A DNA stretch of 13,477 bases from assembly GCA_036154155.1 (NCBI GenBank), contig JAYZLP010000014.1:1-13477 (forward strand). Reading direction: 5' to 3'. Below, piece after piece: positions 5,601 to 11,973 of this stretch. Source of the stretch: MGIIb-O5 sp036154155. GTDB lineage: Archaea; Thermoplasmatota; Poseidoniia; Poseidoniales; Thalassarchaeaceae. Both the position numbers and the translations under genes were made by a program. Every line of letters starts with the position of its first letter. Within the stretch, counting starts at the first letter, position 1. A model generated the notes under the pieces. It did no database searches and had not been told where the DNA came from. It saw only the letters and a program-made list of their open reading frames with translations.

Positions 5601-7777
5601 CCATTCGGATGTGAGTCACGTGTATGGTTGAGTCTGGCGTACATGACTGTCTCGCCTTGGGACTCGTTGCCATTGTCGAGCCAGGTTAGGTGGACGTTGT
5701 CAAACGAGTCAGTGAGGATTGCAGGCATGTGGGAGTTGGCTCCGAATGGCCTTTGTGTGGTGATTCCCTCAGGGCCCTCGACTGTGGAGATAGCTGCGTC
5801 TGCGATCTGCTTTATCCCGTAGGCGGGAAGACCCTCTGGAACGCCGTCCCATTCCTGTGCCCCCCTTAGCCTGAGTCTGGTGTAATAGACCTCGTAGTTT
5901 ACGTCTATGTCGAAACCGTATGCTCTTCCATCCATCCAAGAAACGTGAGTGTTGCCCGAAGTGTCGACAGCAATGGCAGGATGGAGGCTGAATGCGTCGT
6001 TCAGTGTGATCCTGGTGTCGTTGACCACTACCAGATGTCCGTAGCCCTGGTAATCCAGGGAAGGTCCGATGTCCTGGATATACCTGTCAGCGGCGTTGTC
6101 GACTTGCGTTCCAGAGTCGCCCTTCGTCCAACCCGGCCAGGGGTTTTCTAGGAGTGCTCTGGGGTCCAAGACGGACATGAAAATCTCCCTAGAGTTGTTA
6201 GTGGCAAGATACACCAGTGCCTCGACCATCAGCTGAAGCTCTGCGGAGTTCTGAGATGAGGTTGGGAAACTGTACATCTGGCCTCCTGCGTGGGTTAGCC
6301 TGGTGGTAGACCCAGGGCAGGACCTGGCGTTTAGGCTGACGAACCCGTTGGGGCATGCGGCTAGGTCCATCATGTGGGACCCTACATCCGAAGATGCTGA
6401 GCCGAAGCCTGCTGCGACTAGCGGGACAGGGATGACGCCTGCCCTTACGCAGGAGTCGTGCGCCTCGTTGATGCTCTGGGTATCGTCTGCCTGTTGGGCT
6501 GGGTCCCCTCCATACGGCCCCTCGTCAGAAATTGGTATGACAATCTTAGTGGCGTTGGGGTTCCACTTGTGATCTAGGGTGGTTGGGGGGTTACCTGGCA
6601 CTTGGCCTGCGTTGTCATACCACGATAGGCAGGCCCACGTGGATGCCGGTCCCCAGAACTCGCTGTAGTAACCTCCATCCTGAGGGAGGTTTACTGCGCC
6701 ATTGTTGTACACGACCTCGGTGAGGTACCTGATTCCCCCAGAGTCATCGCCTGGGGATTGTCCGAGGGGGGTCGTCCTGGGGCCTTGGCTTCCTGAGCCC
6801 CCCGTCTGATATGCATTAGCGCAGTTGCCGGACTGGGAAGCGCTGGGCCAGTTGCCACTGAGCGCATATAGTGTCTCGTAGACGGTCATGTTGGCCCTAA
6901 CCAGCATTGGCTTGAGTCCTTCGAAGTAGCCTCCGCTAGCGAAGTATCCACCATAGAATACCGCACACATGTCCGCCCATTCGGCGTTCATTGATCCGGA
7001 CGTGTCGATCGGAGCTACCATCTCCACCTTGCCGCCCCTAGTATCGTCCCATACAACCTGAACGAAATCGTCCAAGTCTACTGCGACGTCGGGGTGGCCC
7101 TTGTGGCCGATGATTGGGGTCAGTAGGGTTTCATCTATGGCTACAATGGCAGTCCTCGCTGGAACGTCTATCTCCAGCATCTTGTAGTATATCTGTGGCT
7201 GTTGGTAGAACATGTCAAGGGGCTCGTATGAATCCTGCCAAACTATGTGGGCGTCGTTCTCAGAGTCAACGTCGATAGCCGGCCAGTCCCTGTTCTGCTG
7301 ATGGAGGGATACCTCGTAATCACCAACTATCGAAATTGCGGCGTCGGTGGTCTGGTCCCCACTTTGATCATCGAGTGAGGGGTCCAGGAGTGTGTACATG
7401 ATGGCCCATTGGCCTGCCTTGTCGGTCCATGTGACGTGTACCATGTCTGCATGATCTACTCTGATGTCTGGGTGCCATGCTCTGTGGGCTCCCGGATCTG
7501 AGATCTGTGTGTCATCGATTAGCACTTCGCCTCTCGCGTCTAGCATCTTGTAATACAAGTGCTGGGTGTTTCTGCTCCAGACGAAGTGGGTGTTACCCAG
7601 GGAGTCAGCGTCCACGGCGACCATCCTGTCATTGAATGTTCCACCCGGGGTGACTTCGATCGCGTCCGTCATCACTATCTCGCTCGCTGTAACGGCGGGA
7701 GTACCCAACCCTACGAACGTGCTTAGGACCATCAGTAGTACCATCGTTATGCTGCTTCTCGACTTTGCTCTGTCCAT
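2696..7777 (-). CDS. Giant surface-anchored protein: propeller with nested vWA, Ig/CARDB-like domains, C-terminal TM
   Basis: A 1693-aa exported protein. A signal peptide (residues 1-31, probable cut VTA|SE) is followed by seven repeats with the pattern (P)xIxVDxxxxxHVxWxD, starting near residues 51, 101, 164, 227, 598, 683 and 764: a probable seven-bladed beta-propeller. Between about 252 and 529, inside the fourth repeat, is a vWA-like domain with the metal-site motif DTSGSMN (258-264) and a core strand IVIPISDEG (412-420). From about 815 come Ig-like or CARDB-like modules, recognisable by repeated xVTNxGN/ENIGNGPD/NVTNFGNVPD/VRNIGNAHATD signatures; the last (1505-1625) ends VDPDNIIVETNEDNN, typical of CARDB. 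DMNGDGLPD (1478-1486) is a calcium-loop motif. A TM helix (about 1645-1667) and a 26-residue basic/acidic tail ending DDDLRF anchor it. All 16 cysteines lie outside the cell. A role in adhesion or surface binding is likely; the ligand is unknown. The start has both a GGGTGAG ribosome site and a TATA box upstream. Confidence 0.88.
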   Translation of the reverse strand: MDRAKSRSSITMVLLMVLSTFVGLGTPAVTASEIVMTDAIEVTPGGTFNDRMVAVDADSLGNTHFVWSRNTQHLYYKMLDARGEVLIDDTQISDPGAHRAWHPDIRVDHADMVHVTWTDKAGQWAIMYTLLDPSLDDQSGDQTTDAAISIVGDYEVSLHQQNRDWPAIDVDSENDAHIVWQDSYEPLDMFYQQPQIYYKMLEIDVPARTAIVAIDETLLTPIIGHKGHPDVAVDLDDFVQVVWDDTRGGKVEMVAPIDTSGSMNAEWADMCAVFYGGYFASGGYFEGLKPMLVRANMTVYETLYALSGNWPSASQSGNCANAYQTGGSGSQGPRTTPLGQSPGDDSGGIRYLTEVVYNNGAVNLPQDGGYYSEFWGPASTWACLSWYDNAGQVPGNPPTTLDHKWNPNATKIVIPISDEGPYGGDPAQQADDTQSINEAHDSCVRAGVIPVPLVAAGFGSASSDVGSHMMDLAACPNGFVSLNARSCPGSTTRLTHAGGQMYSFPTSSQNSAELQLMVEALVYLATNNSREIFMSVLDPRALLENPWPGWTKGDSGTQVDNAADRYIQDIGPSLDYQGYGHLVVVNDTRITLNDAFSLHPAIAVDTSGNTHVSWMDGRAYGFDIDVNYEVYYTRLRLRGAQEWDGVPEGLPAYGIKQIADAAISTVEGPEGITTQRPFGANSHMPAILTDSFDNVHLTWLDNGNESQGETVMYARLNHTRDSHPNGFPMNSIASSVLDPWERIPVTEWQSDKLGPNSPATPDLGQPPAFANDLGSGAHVAWSDNYKCADTNNGGRYTLCYVHILTGLVEVALGETETYYHTIEPSGQTMFNMSISNPTPGPVELVSDTFFVSMEGVPNNWSATLFFSTNHTPIFPSTPIFLQGGELVPIYMRVRAPTIYQANEDELATIVISALSNKDPAIRDEQITLTLMDVVHGIELDTSHYQADVEQGQNAVFSISVTNTGNVYDTFAFYDPATLEGQTEWALPFGWGISFPTSLSLDPGQSVTRNLQVSVPTSQEPGTFVIYLKGWSTGEPVLSIDRGTFDVLELWINVSVKTTGNIVFNLGDTTQHVLPGECSSFDIQVTKHFTPGHLVFTTPGGPDERPSDISETTWRYDNWVVDLDFENAPGGNGIADNAPRYWSPVDTPYTVTAMMCAPYNATAGLGEAVTVRAHLDGAPQVRDTVVLVTNVKQVYDLESSVPETILSLHPGQEYEMPTTIENIGNGPDRYDITIQSITDSFGASHVWDVYIPRILFEELDRDESQTIPIVVNVPEKTLAGQYTMVLQVLSEEAYEGTRVRDVVTLQIEIVEFHDMRIVLDPAVESKIKTTAPGRTVRFVMNVTNFGNVPDQPTLHNHTQDGAGWDEQAGLNALENWQIRFAILEGFESEFPTEVPCGVQETLNDPIPNEPCYKSAAEVLTLPMMEAYATLNIVVIIEIHPEAALANREIGIKVLSSHGSAEAGGDHDETPIWDDSCTIDMNGDGLPDNYRPNCDTNEQVIELRLRAPDLEVMTARAEVQKGDVGDMLSVNVQVRNIGNAHATDVNIVLCAGQSEKSIEDDGCKEENIVYRQVIEAIMPNLDDEDPPTITLLYMVEAGTHDVVVVVDPDNIIVETNEDNNVMAVEDGKMGSNLGFLDVGVEVIVQYSVPGIIVIATFALFGIVGVVMYGRRMEALQRYREKSSLMANMSDDDLRF

Positions 7778-7783
7778 GTCATA

Positions 7784-7790
7784 CTCACCC
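7784..7790 (-). promoter_or_regulatory. Shine-Dalgarno site of the surface protein gene
   Basis: GGGTGAG on the minus strand contains the GGTGA core complementary to the 3' end of archaeal 16S rRNA and sits six bases before the ATG at 7777. It fixes the start and shows that this gene, unlike the 98-aa gene, is expected to have a leader of roughly 25 nt. Confidence 0.6.
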
Positions 7791-7824
7791 AGCTGTGCTG
7801 TAACAGCCTCGTTGGGGTTTTCTC

Positions 7825-7833
7825 AATACTTAA
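7825..7833 (-). promoter_or_regulatory. TATA-like box of the surface protein gene
   Basis: TTAAGTATT on the minus strand is the only A/T-rich block in the 113-nt space between the DUF2299-like gene and the surface protein gene. It predicts a transcription start near 7802, about 25 nt ahead of the ATG. It is flanked by 6-bp inverted arms, GGGGTT (7814-7819) and AACCCC (7832-7837). The gene therefore probably has its own promoter rather than depending on read-through. Confidence 0.5.
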
Positions 7834-7890
7834 CCCCGACGGCCAGCGGTCACTTGCTAGAATTGGGGTATGACGGGTCATTGTGTAGTT

Positions 7891-8523
7891 TCAAGCCCAA
7901 TCTGCGGGATCGAAATCTCGACCGAATCCGCCCGTCTCATCGATGTCGACTGGTCTTGGCTCTGCTGGCTTATTTTGCTCTCTGGGGCCATTCCTTGTCT
8001 TCTTCTTCTCCCAGTCATCCACTGGCCCGGGTTTGCCAGTCCCTGTTCCGAAATGGTGCTTGATTCTGTGAATCAGTGATAGTTTCGCTAACCACACCCT
8101 CCTCATGGTGTGCATGAACTCGTTCTGTGATAGTCCGTCCAGCCATATCGGCCTTGAGAGGTTGAAGGCCTGAAGGGGGCCTGAGACGCCCTCGGATTTT
8201 CCGCCTACATGCAGAACCCAATCTAGGTCTGCCCTAGTGAGGTCGAGTCTTGTCTCGTGTAGCCATTCTTTCCACTCCCCGGGTTGGTTTTCAGAAAGCC
8301 CCTTCATCTCGTTCTGCTGTCCCTCGTCGACCCTAGTGACTGAATAGATCAGGACAAGGTTTCTGTTCTTGGGGATCACGATGTTGAACAGATGTCCCCT
8401 TTTGGTTGGGGGGTATTTGACGTGAAGGTGTAGCGATGCCTGTTGATCTTCGACGTCCCTGGCTTCCAGCCTCTCGCTCTGAAGCCAATCCCTGATTGCG
8501 TCCGTAGCCCCTCTCCTGTCCAC
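7891..8523 (-). CDS. DUF2299-like protein
   Basis: A 210-aa cytosolic protein with no signal peptide or TM helix. Residues 1-157 resemble the archaeal DUF2299 family as I remember it: an N-terminal helix (IRDWLQSERLEARDVEDQQA), beta strands with LHLHVKYPP and HLFNIVIPKN, a middle helix and ETRLDLTRADLDWVLH, then a closing helix LSQNEFMHTMRRVWLAKLSLIHRI. The family has no established function. Residues 158-210 are a charged, probably disordered tail rich in Lys, Arg and Pro, ending FDPADWA, which seems an addition to the core. The start is GTG at 8523, 21 nt after the acyltransferase stop, with no clear Shine-Dalgarno sequence; translation may depend on the upstream gene. The family call rests on memory of sequence patterns and should be taken as tentative; the gene itself is secure. 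Confidence 0.7.
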   Translation of the reverse strand: MDRRGATDAIRDWLQSERLEARDVEDQQASLHLHVKYPPTKRGHLFNIVIPKNRNLVLIYSVTRVDEGQQNEMKGLSENQPGEWKEWLHETRLDLTRADLDWVLHVGGKSEGVSGPLQAFNLSRPIWLDGLSQNEFMHTMRRVWLAKLSLIHRIKHHFGTGTGKPGPVDDWEKKKTRNGPREQNKPAEPRPVDIDETGGFGRDFDPADWA

Positions 8524-8544
8524 GGCCTAGTGGGGTGGTAGGCC

Positions 8545-10008
8545 CTATTTGAGAACGACTAGTGAAGATTCTATCTCATCTATTAGTTCCTCGAGCCTCT
8601 TTCCACTAGCAGAATGAGCGAGTTTTGCACACCTAAGTGAGGTTCTGAAATCGACCCACCAATCATAGCCTCTTAGGAAAATGAAGTTAGTCACCAATAT
8701 TGACGTGAATGCGAAAGCAAATTCGATAATCGGATTTGACAATGTGAACAGGAGGGTGAATGCGAGAGAAGCAGCGGGCCAGAACAGCAGAGGAGAGAAC
8801 ACGCCGCCGATCATGTGATGCGTGGTTCTAGCGTCAATTCCTTCATCCGAATTGTCACCCTGATACCATCCAGCCAATGTCTGGAGGCCTGATGAAATAA
8901 CGACTATCGGCGCTGTTACGAGCATCAGTAATACCCCAACTATGCCTCTTGCAAATGATTTCCTTCGGTCTACTTTGGCGTTTTCGTCTAATGCCGTGGC
9001 GTCCAGGTCCATCGAATGCAGTATATCGGCTGCCTCTATGGCTTTTTCAAGAAGGGGCCCGGGAGGGTTGGAGTCTCTGATTTCTCGTGCTGCTAGGACC
9101 TCTTGTTTGTATGAGGAGAGCCTGCTGCCCCCCTTTATTGCCGAAAGGTGGCCAAGGAGGTGCCATGCCCTGTAAGTCTCCCAGTCAGGGGAGTTCGGCG
9201 TGATCTTGGAGAGTCTCTCATACAATTCGTCTCGGAGTGGGATGACTTGTTCCGCAGGTGGTTCGGCCCATTCGCCATCAACTAGTTTGGAGTTGTGGAG
9301 TGGGTCATCCACGAGTGGTATGTTAATCGGTTCGCCAAACTCGATATAAGCCTCAGTGCGGAACCAATGATGGCATCGGTAGTGTAGCCCCACGGGTTGA
9401 ATCACGGGAGTGGGGAGCCCTCTGGAATGCGCTATGCTGGCTGCATTCAAGGTGAATCTGAGTGTTCCCGTCCTAAGTGCATGAAGTTTCGAGTCTTGGT
9501 GAGATTTTCCCTCTGGCATTACGACGGCGGGGTGCCCAGAGGCTATGCAATTCGCCATGGTCAGCATGCTTCTCTGGTTAATCTTGGCTGCGAATTCTGG
9601 GTCGCTCACGCCTCCCTTAAGTTCCGCTCTTCTGATCACTGGCTGCGAGCCCATCCTTCTTGTCATCCAACCGATGACTGGCATTGTCATTATGTCGTGT
9701 CTGCCTATGCTCACGAAGGGTTTTCGCTGGGATTTCACTATGGCTAATGGGTCAACGAGTCCGTTGATGTGTATCGAGGCAAAAACGGCGCCTCCCTTGG
9801 TTTCTGGTGTTGGATCTATTTGGGACCTCCTGAAAATTATCGACCAGGCGATGTCGACTACCCAAAGGAGAACGGTCCAGAATGGTCGGCTTCCTGGGTG
9901 CCTTCCACTGTGATCCCATGGGACCCTCTCGAGCTTTCTCGGATTGATGTTCATTGCTCCGCTCGACAGCGCGGGGTCGAGATCGGGGGCCTCTTGGCTG
10001 TCTGCCAC
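8545..10008 (-). CDS. PlsC/GPAT-family acyltransferase with C-terminal membrane helices
   Basis: A predicted membrane-bound acyltransferase of the glycerol-3-phosphate/lysophosphatidate acyltransferase superfamily, about 487 aa. The catalytic motif is ASIHINGLVDPL (nt 9751-9771 encode H to D): His and Asp are separated by five residues, as in the HxNGLxDP/HANQFVDP subgroup that includes fungal Gpt2/Sct1-type enzymes and many bacterial homologues, rather than the HX4D of PlsC. The phosphate-binding block VVMPEGKSH lies 85 residues after the His, followed by LRTGTLRFTL and VIQPVGLHY. A long middle helix region leads to three hydrophobic segments (about 350-376, 403-425, 426-446). The expected reaction is acyl transfer from acyl-CoA or acyl-ACP to a glycerol phosphate. 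Start choice: GTG 10008 has GAGG five bases upstream; ATG 9954 is an alternative, while ATG 10098 would overlap the HIT gene by 50 nt and adds an unlikely N-terminus. Confidence 0.85.
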   Translation of the reverse strand: MADSQEAPDLDPALSSGAMNINPRKLERVPWDHSGRHPGSRPFWTVLLWVVDIAWSIIFRRSQIDPTPETKGGAVFASIHINGLVDPLAIVKSQRKPFVSIGRHDIMTMPVIGWMTRRMGSQPVIRRAELKGGVSDPEFAAKINQRSMLTMANCIASGHPAVVMPEGKSHQDSKLHALRTGTLRFTLNAASIAHSRGLPTPVIQPVGLHYRCHHWFRTEAYIEFGEPINIPLVDDPLHNSKLVDGEWAEPPAEQVIPLRDELYERLSKITPNSPDWETYRAWHLLGHLSAIKGGSRLSSYKQEVLAAREIRDSNPPGPLLEKAIEAADILHSMDLDATALDENAKVDRRKSFARGIVGVLLMLVTAPIVVISSGLQTLAGWYQGDNSDEGIDARTTHHMIGGVFSPLLFWPAASLAFTLLFTLSNPIIEFAFAFTSILVTNFIFLRGYDWWVDFRTSLRCAKLAHSASGKRLEELIDEIESSLVVLK

Positions 10009-10048
10009 GTATGCCTCAGACAGGGCGGTAGTTGAGAAAGCACCGATT

Positions 10049-10468
10049 CTATTGCAGGGCGGCGGAGATGGATTTTGCGAGCTCCGACGCGTCCGCATGA
10101 TCTATCTCACCGTACTCCCAGAGGAACGAGTGGGTCGATTCTGGGTACCTTGGTATGATGTGAATGTGGACGTGGGCAATCGACATTCCGGCCTCATGGC
10201 CGTTGTTTTGGATGAGGTTGTAGGCTGTAGCGCCCGTTGCATCCATGACTGCCCGGCATAACCCGGGGAGGGAGCTGCCCAATGCCGAGGCGGCCTCGGT
10301 GCTCAGTTGGTCCATCGAAGGTGCCGGTTCTTTTGGAACAACTAATGTGTGGCCCCGAGTTAGTGGCTGAATGTCAAGAATGGCGATTACGTGCTCATCC
10401 TCATACAGTTTGTGACAAGGCAACTCGCCTTCGATTATTCTCGTAAAGATTGTCTTATCGTTGCTCAT
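10049..10468 (-). CDS. HIT-family nucleotide hydrolase/transferase
   Basis: A 139-aa cytosolic protein of usual length for the histidine-triad family. It has the N-terminal IFTRIIEGELPCHKLYEDE pattern, LDIQPLTRGHTLVVPK (31-46), the NLIQNNGHEAGMSIAHVHIH segment and the catalytic triad HVHIHII (His99, His101, His103), with H101 expected to take the nucleotidyl group. The paired cysteines that bind zinc in some homologues (CIFC) are replaced (TIFT). Members cleave P-N, P-S or dinucleoside polyphosphate bonds (Hint, Fhit and relatives); the true substrate cannot be told. The ATG at 10468 is chosen because TAGGTG, overlapping the stop of the preceding flavoprotein gene, lies five bases upstream; GTG 10474 is possible. 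The 8-nt gap points to translational coupling with the flavoprotein. Confidence 0.93.
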   Translation of the reverse strand: MSNDKTIFTRIIEGELPCHKLYEDEHVIAILDIQPLTRGHTLVVPKEPAPSMDQLSTEAASALGSSLPGLCRAVMDATGATAYNLIQNNGHEAGMSIAHVHIHIIPRYPESTHSFLWEYGEIDHADASELAKSISAALQ

Positions 10469-10479
10469 CAACACACCTA
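10469..10479 (-). promoter_or_regulatory. Ribosome binding site overlapping a stop codon
   Basis: On the minus strand TAGGTGTGTTG precedes the HIT ATG at 10468. TAG is the flavoprotein stop, and its last base begins the GGTG Shine-Dalgarno core, so termination and re-initiation are physically linked. This decides ATG 10468 over the GTG six bases upstream. Confidence 0.5.
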
Positions 10480-11907
10480 CGAGTCAGCGATGTTTTTCGC
10501 TATGGTTAGAAGGCCGTCCAGGTGGATTGCAGAAACCAGCTCTGTGTTCATCGACCTAGAGGGGTCTGTGACCCTTATTCCCGCATTGCTGATCTCGTTG
10601 ATTCCAGCCATGGCGACGGCCATAGCCGACTCCTCCCGCGTTCCATCGATATTAGACATCGCTGAAGAAAGGGCCCTAGTCACCTGGCCGACCGGGCTTC
10701 CTTCGCCCCCAAACATTGAGTCTACCTTGTTCTTTGCTGCCATCTCAGCTGAAGAGACTTCCTCTTCCCCTCCGAACGAGGCATTTGAAGCCCATGTGGC
10801 AGCGTGGGATCCTGCTGCCTTTCCAGTGACTATGTCTTCGAGTAGGACGTTTCCCGGGAGGGGCCTGGAGCCGTGCATGCCAGTGTGACATGATCTGCCT
10901 GCTGCATAAAGGCCTGTGTACCACATCTTTCCTTCCTTGAAAACGGCCCTTCCGTTTTCATCCACGGGAACACCGCCTGTGGTTGCAGAAACGCTTGGCG
11001 ACAGGGGGAGTACCTCGGATGAAATATCGAGTCCGGTCCGGTCCCTGACCCTAGATGCTGTCTGGGAGAACCATTCTGATGACTGCCTCCCCATTGCTCT
11101 CAGATCGAGGACGCAGCTCTCTCCGGACAAGACTGCCTCTGAGTCTGTGTCCTCGCCCGTCTCCATCCTTATTCTGCCGCCCGAGCCAAGTACCCCCATA
11201 GGTATGGAAAGATCCGTTCCGCTCACGGTCAAGGCGTGCATTGGGACGTTTTCCACCCCCCTTAGGGAAATTCCTGAAGCGGCTGATATGGCTGCTCCGG
11301 TCCCTGCTCCATTGGCTGGGTCCGACCATAGTCCCTGATATCCGTCGGTAGCCAATATCACTGCCTTGGCCTGTATTCCGATGACGTCTCCTGTCTCTAT
11401 GTCCAGTGCGACTATCCCTCTAGTCTGGTTGTTGTCCATGACGAGGGAGATGGGGAGCATGTCGGCTCTCCTCGTGACTCCCCTCTTGATGGCCTGCTCC
11501 TCGAGGATTCTGGTTACTTCCCTTGTTGTGCTGTCGCCACAACCAGCCAGCCGGGGTACACTGTGCCCTTCGACCTCTGAGAGGTGTGGTAGCTCGCTAT
11601 CGTCCCTACGAAGTACTAGCCCCCATCTCTCTAGCTCTGCAAGTGTGGCTACGGCTTGGTCACAAATCCTAGCGGCTGCTTCCTTGTCGGTGGCCTCCCC
11701 CCCCATGGAAATAGTGTCCTCTATGTGTGATGCGGGAGATGTTTCGCTGACTGATGCGGCCAAACCAGAAAGGGGTGCGGTGCCGGAGCCTGAGCCTATT
11801 GAGCCGCCATCGATGATTATCGGACTGGCTCCGGCGTCAGCTGCAGAAATCGCCGCTCTAAGTGCCGCGGGGCCCCTGCCGAGTACGATAACGCCCCACG
11901 ACTCCAT
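10477..11907 (-). CDS. FAD-dependent oxidoreductase, divergent SdhA/NadB-like flavoprotein
   Basis: A 476-aa soluble flavoprotein of the succinate dehydrogenase/fumarate reductase/L-aspartate oxidase superfamily. The FAD-binding GRGPAALRAA (10-19), HIEDTISMGG (61-70), the GHSVPRLAGCGDSTTREVTR block (114-133), AVILATDGYQGLW (182-194), GGVPVDENGR (311-320) and GLYAAGRSCHTGMHGSRPLPG (332-352) follow the family order. His for covalent FAD is absent (Ser at the aligned place), as in NadB. Key dicarboxylate residues are changed: there is no RDVVxRA arginine segment, the His-Tyr before MGG is Ser307-Ala308, and HGxNRLxGN reads HGSRPLPGN, with Pro349 where Arg is expected. H224 (MHALT) may keep one catalytic His. 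The C-terminus stops before the usual RxESRGxH segment. No iron-sulfur or membrane subunit genes lie beside it. I call the superfamily firmly but not a succinate or aspartate activity. It is followed by the HIT gene. Confidence 0.85.
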   Translation of the reverse strand: MESWGVIVLGRGPAALRAAISAADAGASPIIIDGGSIGSGSGTAPLSGLAASVSETSPASHIEDTISMGGEATDKEAAARICDQAVATLAELERWGLVLRRDDSELPHLSEVEGHSVPRLAGCGDSTTREVTRILEEQAIKRGVTRRADMLPISLVMDNNQTRGIVALDIETGDVIGIQAKAVILATDGYQGLWSDPANGAGTGAAISAASGISLRGVENVPMHALTVSGTDLSIPMGVLGSGGRIRMETGEDTDSEAVLSGESCVLDLRAMGRQSSEWFSQTASRVRDRTGLDISSEVLPLSPSVSATTGGVPVDENGRAVFKEGKMWYTGLYAAGRSCHTGMHGSRPLPGNVLLEDIVTGKAAGSHAATWASNASFGGEEEVSSAEMAAKNKVDSMFGGEGSPVGQVTRALSSAMSNIDGTREESAMAVAMAGINEISNAGIRVTDPSRSMNTELVSAIHLDGLLTIAKNIADS

Positions 11908-11973
11908 AGTAACCGGAGTTATCCAGTAGGGGGCGTGTCATGAACGTGACGCTTCGGGGCCTAGGTGGAGACG

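Noticed and set aside
7566..8063. 165-codon plus-strand frame across the surface protein promoter
   Set aside because: It runs through the signal-peptide region of one gene, a promoter and the end of another, all better explained on the minus strand.
10009..10098. Acyltransferase start at ATG 10098
   Set aside because: It would overlap the HIT gene by 50 nt and add a Pro/Ser-rich stretch unlike the family; GTG 10008 has a GAGG site, and ATG 9954 is a second option.
10391..11929. Long plus-strand open frames opposite the flavoprotein (165, 140 and 187 codons)
   Set aside because: They mirror the codon bias of the minus-strand gene, give Ser/Pro-rich sequences without motifs, and conflict with a clear family match.
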